A stretch of 5,032 nt of DNA from Betaproteobacteria bacterium. Lineage in GTDB: Bacteria > Pseudomonadota > Gammaproteobacteria > Burkholderiales > CAIKXV01. Position 1 is the stretch's first letter; each line of letters begins with the position of its first letter. Shown in pieces: positions 1-5,032 of the stretch. The stretch lies in the NCBI GenBank assembly GCA_947456915.1, contig CANGUQ010000325.1, positions 1 through 5,032 on the forward strand, in the 5' to 3' direction. The translations under genes were made by a program, and so were the position numbers. The notes below the pieces were generated by a model. It ran no database searches, had not been told where the DNA came from, and saw only the letters and a list, made by a program, of their open reading frames with translations.

Positions 1-319
1 CGCGTGGGCGCAGGGCGCCGCCGGCAGTGGCCAGATGGATCTGCTGAGTCTGATGCCGATCCTGTTGATGTTCGTCGTGCTGTACTTCCTGTTGATCCGG
101 CCGCAACTGAAGCGCGCCAAGGAGCACCGCACGATGATTTCGGCCCTGCAGAAGGGCGATGAGGTGATCATCGGCGGCGACGAACTCGGCCGCATCGTGA
201 AGGTCGGCGACAACTACCTGACGCTGGAGATCGCCTCCGGGGTCGAGATCCTCGTGCAGAAGCCCGCCGTGCAGACGGTGCTGCCCAAGGGCACGATCAA
301 GAGCGCGCTGGACGCGTGA
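1..319 (+). CDS. yajC: YajC, Sec translocon accessory subunit (5'-partial at the window edge)
   Basis: YajC is a small single-span inner-membrane protein that associates with SecD and SecF and, through them, with SecYEG/YidC. The frame is open from base 2 to the TGA at 317-319, giving 105 visible residues. It starts AWAQGAAGSGQ, matching the Ala/Gln/Gly-rich stretch that usually follows the first few residues of YajC. The ATG at 35 is therefore an internal Met, with no Shine-Dalgarno sequence before it, and the true start lies probably 5-10 codons upstream of the window (family length is about 105-115 residues). A hydrophobic helix (roughly bases 44-97) ends in the hallmark LLIRPQ, followed by a basic KRAKEH segment and the small cytoplasmic domain with KGDEVIIGG and a GRIVKV strand. 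It precedes secD and secF on the same strand, the classic order. Identification is secure; only the start is unseen. Confidence 0.95.
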   Translation, partial: AWAQGAAGSGQMDLLSLMPILLMFVVLYFLLIRPQLKRAKEHRTMISALQKGDEVIIGGDELGRIVKVGDNYLTLEIASGVEILVQKPAVQTVLPKGTIKSALDA

Positions 320-474
320 CGTCTGTCGTGTGCCCGGCGCCATCGCGCGGGCCGCGCGGCGGTGCAGTGGCGCGGGCAGCGTGCGATGCGGATATCCCCT
401 GCCACCCGAGCTGACCTGATCGCCTCGACACGCAATCCCGACGGGCGGGCGCCCGGTGCGCTGCGTCCGCGAGG

Positions 475-499
475 TCATCCCGGCCGGTTCATCCCGGCC
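475..499 (+). repeat. Short direct repeat, two 11-base copies
   Basis: The 11-mer TCATCCCGGCC occurs at 475-485 and again at 489-499, separated by three bases (14-base period). The first copy runs into the 8-base palindrome CCGGCCGG at 480-487, and the second into a run of seven C (498-504). Two copies in a GC-rich leader could be chance or replication slippage. A pair of protein-binding half-sites is possible but unsupported. Confidence 0.5.
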
Positions 500-608
500 C
501 CCCCGCATCTGGCGAATCATCGCAAGCGCAGCACCCCGCACACGCCCCTCAGGGCACATCGCAGCAGACACCCGTGGCACCCGCCGCGACCTCCGGCCGC
601 CGCGCGGC

Positions 609-613
609 AAGGA
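609..613 (+). promoter_or_regulatory. Ribosome-binding site of secD
   Basis: AAGGA lies nine bases before the ATG at 623. It fixes the secD start and is the only good Shine-Dalgarno match near it. The TGA of a short upstream open frame (614-616) directly follows this site. Confidence 0.75.
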
Positions 614-622
614 TGAAACCGC

Positions 623-2449
623 ATGAATCGATATCCGCTGTGGAAGTACCTGATCATCGTCGTGACGATGATGGTGTCTGCGCTGTACACGCTGCCCAAC
701 GTCTTCAAGGAGGTTCCCGCGCTGCAGGTCTCGCCGGTGCGGGCGACCCTCAAGGCCGACACCGCCCTGCAGACGCGTGCGACGGAGGCGCTCGGCGCGG
801 CGGCGATCACGCCGACGCAGACCGTGCTCGAGGGCGGCAGCCTGCGGCTTCGCTTCGAGGACGTCGACACCCAGCTGCGGGCGAAGGACATCATCGAGAA
901 GGCGGTCGGGGAGGGCTACATCGTCGCGCTGAACCTCGTGTCCAACTCGCCGGACTGGCTGCGCGCGCTCAATGCGCTGCCGATGTACCTGGGCCTCGAT
1001 CTGCGCGGGGGCGTCCACTTCCTGCTGCAGATCGACATGAAGACCGCTCTCAACAAGAAGATCGAGGGCTATGTCAACGATGTGCGCACTCAGCTGCGCG
1101 AGCAGAAGATCGCCTCGGCCGGCGTCAGCCGCGACGGTCAGACGGTGATCGTGCGCTTCCGTGATGCCGCGACCCGCGACAAGGCCATGACGGTGCTGGG
1201 CAAGAACGCGCCCGATCTGACGCTGCGCAGCGTCGACGAGGGCTCGGAGTTCCGCATCGTCGCGACGCTGCGCCCGGAGGCGATCAAGCGCTCGCAGGAA
1301 TTCGCCCTGCAGCAGAACGTCACCACGCTGCGCAACCGCGTCAACGAACTGGGCGTCGCCGAACCGGTGATCCAGCAGCAGGGCGCCGATCGCATCGTCG
1401 TGCAGCTGCCCGGCGTGCAGGATACGGCGAAGGCGAAGGAGATCCTCGGACGCACGGCCGCGCTGGAAGTGCGCATGGTGGCCGAGGACCTGAACGACGT
1501 GACCAACCTGCAGGCAGGCGCCGCCGGCAACCCGCCCTTCGGCACCGAGTACTACACCGAACGCGGTGGCGGCGGACTGCTGGTGCGCCGCACCGCGGTG
1601 CTCACCGGGGACCGCATCACCGATGCGCAGCCGGGCTTCGACGGCCAGACCGGCGAGCCGGCGGTGCACATCACCCTCGACGGGCAGGGCGCGCGCATCT
1701 TCCAGCAGGTCACACGCGAGAACGTGAACAAGCGCATGGCGATCCTGCTGATCGAGAAGGGTTCGGCCGAAGTGGTCACCGCCCCGGTGATCCGCACCGA
1801 GATCGGCGGCGGACGTGTCCAGATCAGCGGCCGCATGACCACCAGCGAGGCGCGCGACGTGTCGCTGCTGCTGCGTGCCGGCGCGCTCGCCGCGCCGATG
1901 GAGATCATCGAGGAGCGCACCGTCGGCCCGAGCCTGGGCGCGGACAACATCGCCAAGGGCGTCAACTCGACGCTGATCGGAATGCTGCTGGTGACGGTGT
2001 TCATGTGCATCTACTACCGCTTCTTCGGCTTCATCGCGGTGGTCGCGCTGCTCGCCAACATGCTGCTGCTCGTCGCGATCCTGTCGATGATGCAGGCGAC
2101 GCTGACGCTGCCCGGCATCGCGGGCATTGCGCTCACGCTGGGCATGGCGATCGACGCCAACGTGCTGATCAACGAACGCATACGCGAGGAACTGCGCAAC
2201 GGCTCGACACCGCAGGCGGCGATCCACGCCGGCTACGACCGCGCGTTCGACACGATTCTCGACGCCAACATCACCACGCTGATCGCCGGCTTCGCGCTGT
2301 TCTGGCTGGGCTCCGGGCCGATCCGCGGCTTCGCGGTGACGCTGTGCATCGGCATCTTCACCACCATGTTCAGCGCGGTGATGGTGTCGCGCGCGCTGGT
2401 CAATCTCACCTACGGCCGGCAGCGCAAGGTCGAAACCCTGTCGGTCTAG
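623..2449 (+). CDS. secD: Protein translocase subunit SecD
   Basis: SecD works with SecF in the inner membrane to complete export of proteins through SecYEG, using the proton-motive force to pull substrate on the periplasmic side. The 608 residues match the usual proteobacterial size (E. coli SecD is about 615). Visible parts are an N-terminal membrane helix (about 7-24); the LDLRGG motif at 125-130; the large periplasmic P1 region, including TLRNRVNELGV at 235-245 and the QLPGV motif at 261-265; the RTVGPSLGADNI segment at 432-443 entering the second helix; and five further helpices-equivalent hydrophobic stretches, five in number, between about 447 and 592. Asp511, within GMAIDANVLINERIREE, corresponds to the proton-relay Asp519 of E. 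coli. The start is set by AAGGA at 609-613. The gene is 39 bases upstream of secF on the same strand. There is no frameshift or missing motif. Confidence 0.98.
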   Translation: MNRYPLWKYLIIVVTMMVSALYTLPNVFKEVPALQVSPVRATLKADTALQTRATEALGAAAITPTQTVLEGGSLRLRFEDVDTQLRAKDIIEKAVGEGYIVALNLVSNSPDWLRALNALPMYLGLDLRGGVHFLLQIDMKTALNKKIEGYVNDVRTQLREQKIASAGVSRDGQTVIVRFRDAATRDKAMTVLGKNAPDLTLRSVDEGSEFRIVATLRPEAIKRSQEFALQQNVTTLRNRVNELGVAEPVIQQQGADRIVVQLPGVQDTAKAKEILGRTAALEVRMVAEDLNDVTNLQAGAAGNPPFGTEYYTERGGGGLLVRRTAVLTGDRITDAQPGFDGQTGEPAVHITLDGQGARIFQQVTRENVNKRMAILLIEKGSAEVVTAPVIRTEIGGGRVQISGRMTTSEARDVSLLLRAGALAAPMEIIEERTVGPSLGADNIAKGVNSTLIGMLLVTVFMCIYYRFFGFIAVVALLANMLLLVAILSMMQATLTLPGIAGIALTLGMAIDANVLINERIREELRNGSTPQAAIHAGYDRAFDTILDANITTLIAGFALFWLGSGPIRGFAVTLCIGIFTTMFSAVMVSRALVNLTYGRQRKVETLSV

Positions 2450-2488
2450 ACGGACCACCGGGCACAACGGGCTCCACGAGGGCGAAAC

Positions 2489-3421
2489 ATGTTCGAGGTC
2501 TTCAAGGTCAAGCGCGCGCTGCCGTTCATGGCCAACGCGCGACCGTGGTTCGCGCTGTCGCTGCTGGCGGTGGTGATTTCAGTGGCAGCGATAGCCGTGC
2601 GCGGGCTCAATCTGGGCATCGACTTCACCGGCGGCACCGTGATCGAGGTCAGCTATCCGGATCCGATCGAGGTGAACACGGTGCGCCAGAAGCTGGTCAC
2701 CGTCGATCTGGGCGATGCGATCGTGCAGAACTTCGGCACCGCGCGCGACGTGCTCATCCGCGTGCCGGTCAAGCCGGGTGTGACCAGCGCGCAGCTGTCC
2801 GAGACGGTGCTGAAGGCGCTGCGCGAGCGCGAACCACGAGTCGAGATGAAGCGCGTCGAGTTCGTCGGACCGCAGGTGGGCGCCGAACTGCTCTACGACG
2901 GGCTGCTCGCGGTGGTGGTGGTCACGCTGGGGATCATGGGCTACCTCGCGGTGCGCTTCGAGTGGAAGTTCTCCGTCGGGGCGATCGCGGCGACCTTCCA
3001 CGACGTGATCATCATCTTCGGGCTGTTCGCGATCTTCCAGTGGAACTTCGACCTGACCGCGCTCGCGGCCATCCTCGCCATCCTCGGCTACTCGGTCAAC
3101 GACACGGTCGTGGTGTTCGACCGCATCCGCGAGAACTTCCGCAAGATGCGCCGCGGCACGGTGCCCGAGATCATCGACGACGCGATCACCAACACGCTTT
3201 CGCGCACGATCCTCACCAGCGGCTCGACGCAGCTGATGGTCTTCGCGATGCTGTTCTTCGGCGGCGACATCCTCTACTACTTCGCCCTCGCGCTCACCAT
3301 CGGCATCATCGTCGGCTGCTACTCGTCGATCTTCGTGGCGAGCACGGTGACGATGTGGCTGGGGCTGTCGCGCGAGGACTTCATCAGGCCGGAGAAGAAG
3401 CAGCAGGAAGCGCAGGTCTGA
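2489..3421 (+). CDS. secF: Protein translocase subunit SecF
   Basis: SecF is the partner of SecD in the proton-driven export motor of the Sec translocon. The 310 residues are a normal length for a separate SecF. In order they show an N-terminal basic segment and membrane helix (about 18-38), the GIDFTGGT motif at 43-50 opening the periplasmic P4 domain, VEFVGPQVGAEL at 123-134 leading into the second helix, and a block of five hydrophobic helices to about 292. HDV at 171-173, ILGYSVNDTVVVFDRIREN at 198-216 and LSRTILTS at 237-244 are family signatures. Asp205 and Arg239 keep the 34-residue spacing of E. coli Asp213 and Arg247, which are implicated in proton coupling. The tail is short, charged and cytoplasmic. 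GAGGG at 2478-2482, six bases before the ATG, supports the start. The 39-base gap to secD shows no promoter or terminator, so the two genes should be co-transcribed. Confidence 0.98.
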   Translation: MFEVFKVKRALPFMANARPWFALSLLAVVISVAAIAVRGLNLGIDFTGGTVIEVSYPDPIEVNTVRQKLVTVDLGDAIVQNFGTARDVLIRVPVKPGVTSAQLSETVLKALREREPRVEMKRVEFVGPQVGAELLYDGLLAVVVVTLGIMGYLAVRFEWKFSVGAIAATFHDVIIIFGLFAIFQWNFDLTALAAILAILGYSVNDTVVVFDRIRENFRKMRRGTVPEIIDDAITNTLSRTILTSGSTQLMVFAMLFFGGDILYYFALALTIGIIVGCYSSIFVASTVTMWLGLSREDFIRPEKKQQEAQV

Positions 3422-3423
3422 GG
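3420..3423 (+). promoter_or_regulatory. dedA ribosome-binding site overlapping the secF stop codon
   Basis: GAGG begins inside the secF TGA (3419-3421) and lies eight bases before the dedA ATG at 3432. A ribosome terminating on secF would stop on top of this site, which is the arrangement expected for translational coupling of dedA to secF. Confidence 0.65.
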
Positions 3424-3431
3424 CACGCACG

Positions 3432-4106
3432 ATGGAGTCGGCGATCGCGCTCGCGTGGCAGCTTCTCGACGTCCTGATCCATCTGGACGACTATCTCGCG
3501 TGGGTGGTCGAGAACTACGGCGCGCTGATCTACCTCGTGCTGTTCCTGATCGTGTTCTGCGAGACCGGGCTGGTGGTGACGCCGTTTCTGCCCGGCGACT
3601 CGCTGCTGTTCGTCGCGGGCGCGATCGCTGCCGCCGGCGGGATGAACGTCCACCTGCTGGTGGCGCTGCTGATCGTCGCGGCGATTCTCGGCGACGCGGT
3701 CAACTACCACATCGGTCGCTGGGCAGGGCCGAAGGTGTTCCGCGGCGAGCCGTGGTGGGGTGCGCGCTTCTTCCGGCAGGAGCACCTGCAGCGGACGCAG
3801 GCGTTCTACCACCGCTACGGCGGCAAGACGATCATCATCGCGCGCTTCATCCCGATCGTGCGCACCTACGCGCCGTTCATCGCCGGGGTGGCGCAGATGC
3901 CGTACCGCCAGTTCGCCGTCTACAACGTCGCCGGTGCCCTGCTGTGGGTGATCTCGCTCACCTATGCCGGCTACCTGTTCGGCAACATCCCGTGGATCAA
4001 GGACAACCTCACGCTCGTGATCCTCGCCATCATCTTCCTGTCGATCCTGCCGGCGATCGTCGAGGTGGCGAGAGCGAAGATGTCGCGGCGCGCCGGCGAC
4101 GGCTGA
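3432..4106 (+). CDS. DedA family inner-membrane protein (YqjA/YghB-like)
   Basis: This is a polytopic membrane protein of the DedA (SNARE-associated/VTT) family, whose members are linked to proton-motive-force homeostasis, drug and alkali tolerance, and in some cases undecaprenyl-phosphate translocation. The 224 residues are typical. Signatures are CETGLVVTPFLPGDS at 43-57 (first re-entrant hairpin), GDAVNYHIGR at 87-96, YGGKTIIIARFIPIVRTYAPFIAG at 129-152 (shown as key motif only: RFIP and RTYAPF) and GYLFGN at 180-185, with a C-terminal helix at about 192-212 and a basic tail. Glu44, Asp56, Arg138 and Arg144 reproduce the E12D and R6R spacing of the essential acidic and basic residues of E. 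coli YqjA (Glu39, Asp51, Arg130, Arg136), so a functional transporter-like protein is expected. It follows secF by ten bases, with overlapping signals. The exact subfamily and substrate cannot be assigned from sequence alone. Confidence 0.92.
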   Translation: MESAIALAWQLLDVLIHLDDYLAWVVENYGALIYLVLFLIVFCETGLVVTPFLPGDSLLFVAGAIAAAGGMNVHLLVALLIVAAILGDAVNYHIGRWAGPKVFRGEPWWGARFFRQEHLQRTQAFYHRYGGKTIIIARFIPIVRTYAPFIAGVAQMPYRQFAVYNVAGALLWVISLTYAGYLFGNIPWIKDNLTLVILAIIFLSILPAIVEVARAKMSRRAGDG

Positions 4107-4152
4107 GGCTGCACGGGTGCACCGCGGCAGCGCCGGGCGTCGGCGTCGCCTC
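4107..4152. terminator. Convergent 46-base gap with GC-rich foldback, weak bidirectional terminator candidate
   Basis: The sec-dedA operon and cnoX converge here. GAGGC (4105-4109, starting in the dedA stop codon) can pair with GCCTC (4148-4152), enclosing two small hairpins: TGCA/TGCA (4110-4113 with 4118-4121) and CGCCG/CGGCG (4131-4135 with 4141-4145, 5-base loop). Because these elements are inverted repeats, the same fold is available to both transcripts. Neither strand has a T-tract after the stem, so it is not a canonical intrinsic terminator. It may only be a 3'-end-protecting structure or chance in GC-rich DNA. Confidence 0.25.
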
Positions 4153-5022
4153 TCAGTTCAGCGCGCGTGAGAGGTGCCTGCGGTAGCGCGAGACGAGCTC
4201 GGCATGGGCGGGTTCGGCGCCGAGCAGATCGAACACCGACAGCATCGTCCTGCGGCCCGCCTCGTCCTCGAAGCGGCGGTCGCGGCGCACCAGCTCGAGC
4301 AGCTGGTCGAGCGCTTCTTCGTAGCGCTGTGCGCTCACTGCGTGGCGGGCGAGCGCGAGGCGGGCGGCGTGATCGTTCTCGTCGGCGGCCAGGCGCGCCT
4401 GCAGGGTGGCGGTATCGGTCGCATCCGTCGGCGCGGCGAGCGCGAGTCGCGCCAGCACCGGTGCTGCCCACGACTCGCTGCGCGAGAGCGGCGACAGCGA
4501 CTCGGCGGTGGCGCGGGCCGCGTCCGCATGGCCTGCGTCGAGCAGGATCGCGATCGCGTCGATGCGCGCGCGGTCGAGCCTGGGATCGAGCGCGAGCGCC
4601 TGCTCCAGCCCGGCGAGCGCGCCCTGGATGTCTCCCTGTGCGGCGAGTTCCAGCGCAGCACGCCGGGCGAGTTCGGCCTCGGAGGGCAGCAGGCGGTCGA
4701 TGAACGCGCGCACCTGGGCCTCGGACAGGGCGCCCGAGAACTCATCGACCAGCTTGCCGCCGAGGAACGCCTTCACGTTGGGAATGCCGCGGATCGAGAA
4801 CTGCGCGGCCAGTGCCTGCTCGGCTTCGGTGTCCACCTTGGCGAGCAGGAAGCGGCCGCCATACTGGGCGGCGAGCCGCTCCAGCACCGGTTTGAGCGCA
4901 CGGCAGGGACCGCACCAGGCGGCCCAGAAGTCCACCAGCACCAGTCGATGGTGCGATTCGTCGACGACCGTACTCGAGAAGTCGGCGCTGCCGACGTCCA
5001 CGCTGTGGGCGGTTTCGCTCAT
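4153..5022 (-). CDS. cnoX: Chaperedoxin CnoX/YbbN: thioredoxin domain plus TPR-like C-terminal domain
   Basis: CnoX (YbbN) is a cytoplasmic protein that combines a thioredoxin fold with a TPR region, protects proteins from oxidative aggregation and hands clients to GroEL. Numbered from the ATG at 5022, the product has 289 residues (E. coli about 284). Residues 1-110 form the thioredoxin domain, with the VDFWAAWCGPC active site (Trp36, Cys37, Cys40) and the cis-proline in RGIPNVKAF (Pro81). From about 112 to the end the protein is helical and Ala/Leu/Arg-rich, with TPR-like pairs such as GDIQGALAGLEQALALDP (about 130-147) and RYEEALDQLLELVRRD (about 233-248). It keeps both cysteines, unlike E. 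coli CnoX, which has SxxC, so it may retain thiol-disulfide activity as reported for Caulobacter CnoX. It is transcribed toward dedA and is not part of the sec operon. The family call is firm; the redox behaviour is inference. Confidence 0.93.
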   Translation of the reverse strand: MSETAHSVDVGSADFSSTVVDESHHRLVLVDFWAAWCGPCRALKPVLERLAAQYGGRFLLAKVDTEAEQALAAQFSIRGIPNVKAFLGGKLVDEFSGALSEAQVRAFIDRLLPSEAELARRAALELAAQGDIQGALAGLEQALALDPRLDRARIDAIAILLDAGHADAARATAESLSPLSRSESWAAPVLARLALAAPTDATDTATLQARLAADENDHAARLALARHAVSAQRYEEALDQLLELVRRDRRFEDEAGRRTMLSVFDLLGAEPAHAELVSRYRRHLSRALN

Positions 5023-5032
5023 CACGTATTCC
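5022..5032 (-). promoter_or_regulatory. Start region of cnoX: GTG/ATG choice and partial ribosome-binding site
   Basis: Read on the minus strand, the edge of the window is GGAATACGTGATG. Two adjacent start codons are in frame, GTG at 5025-5023 and ATG at 5022-5020. The purine stretch GGAA (5032-5029) is three bases from the GTG but six from the ATG, so the ATG is preferred. The Shine-Dalgarno sequence may extend past the window edge, and a start further upstream cannot be excluded, although the thioredoxin fold is already complete from here. Confidence 0.55.

Larger units (their letters stand above)
320..622 (+). other. yajC-secD intergenic leader, no convincing gene
   Basis: This 303-base gap is long for a yajC-secD junction. 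All three plus-strand frames were read. None encodes a hydrophobic segment or a recognisable domain, and the frames that stay open give Arg/Pro/His-rich translations typical of non-coding GC-rich DNA. The left part (about 321-390) is G-rich and holds a perfect 10-base palindrome at 351-360, within a possible 5-bp hairpin (344-348 with 354-358). No T-run follows it, so it is not a standard intrinsic terminator. The right part (501-600) contains 48 C and only 25 G. No -10/-35 pair close to the sigma-70 consensus was found. The region is best read as the 5' leader of secD within the sec operon, possibly carrying post-transcriptional control. Confidence 0.6.

Noticed and set aside
35..319. YajC start at the internal ATG at 35
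   Set aside because: The frame is open to base 2 and the upstream residues (AWAQGAAGSGQ) match the conserved YajC N-terminus. No Shine-Dalgarno precedes base 35.
344..360. Intrinsic terminator after yajC
   Set aside because: The CGCGC/GCGCG stem is short and is followed by GGCGGTGCAG, not a T-tract.
320..622. A promoter for secD within the gap
   Set aside because: AT-rich spots such as GATATC near 391 and AATCAT near 515 have no acceptable -35 partner at 16-18 bases, so no promoter is called.
574..1164. 196-codon plus-strand open frame overlapping the secD 5' end
   Set aside because: It is a shifted frame of secD; secD has the complete family signatures and the ribosome-binding site.
2579..3430. 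283-codon minus-strand open frame antisense to secF
   Set aside because: The translation is Asp/Glu/Arg/His-rich and repetitive, as expected from the antisense of GC3-biased hydrophobic codons. No motif or ribosome-binding site was seen.
2005..3477. 490-codon plus-strand open frame spanning the secD end, secF and dedA start
   Set aside because: It is an out-of-frame shadow of secD and secF with Arg/Ala/His-rich low-complexity translation and no domain; it crosses two well-identified genes.
4167..4703. Plus-strand open frame antisense to cnoX
   Set aside because: Its Arg/Ala/Gly-rich translation mirrors the cnoX codon bias, and there is no recognisable protein feature.
1..5032. A novel defence, mobile or CRISPR-type system; tRNA, rRNA or insertion sequence
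   Set aside because: All coding space is accounted for by conserved housekeeping families of uniform base composition. No repeat array, transposase, integrase or tRNA-like sequence was seen.

Overview
The window is ordinary core-genome DNA from a GC-rich proteobacterium (roughly two thirds G+C, strong C/G third-position bias in every real gene). The order yajC-secD-secF, separate secD and secF genes, and the style of the YajC, SecD and CnoX/YbbN proteins point to a betaproteobacterium, perhaps a Rhodocyclales- or Burkholderiales-type organism. That placement is recognition from memory, not a search. All real genes look intact except yajC, which is cut by the left edge.

Layout: (1) 1-319, the 3' part of yajC on the plus strand; its reading frame is open to the window edge, so the true start lies just outside. 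(2) 320-622, a 303-base gap with no convincing gene or promoter; its right half is C-rich and G-poor, and it holds a short direct repeat. (3) 623-2449 secD and 2489-3421 secF, the proton-driven accessory subunits of the Sec translocon. (4) 3432-4106, a DedA-family membrane protein whose ribosome-binding site overlaps the secF stop codon, so it is very probably the last gene of the sec operon. (5) 4107-4152, a 46-base convergent gap. (6) 4153-5022 on the minus strand, a thioredoxin-TPR chaperedoxin of the CnoX/YbbN family with an intact CGPC motif.

How they fit together: YajC, SecD and SecF form the accessory complex that binds SecYEG/YidC and uses the proton-motive force to pull exported proteins out on the periplasmic side. 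The DedA protein belongs to a family of membrane proteins linked to proton-motive-force homeostasis and lipid-carrier translocation, so its coupling to secDF is functionally plausible. The convergent cnoX is a separate cytoplasmic proteostasis gene.

I do not see a previously undescribed system here. The least explained stretch is the secD leader (320-622). It could hold a Rho-dependent or translational control element, and a small frame in it carries an RAPG tetrapeptide reminiscent of arrest peptides found upstream of secDF or yidC elsewhere, but the evidence for that is weak.
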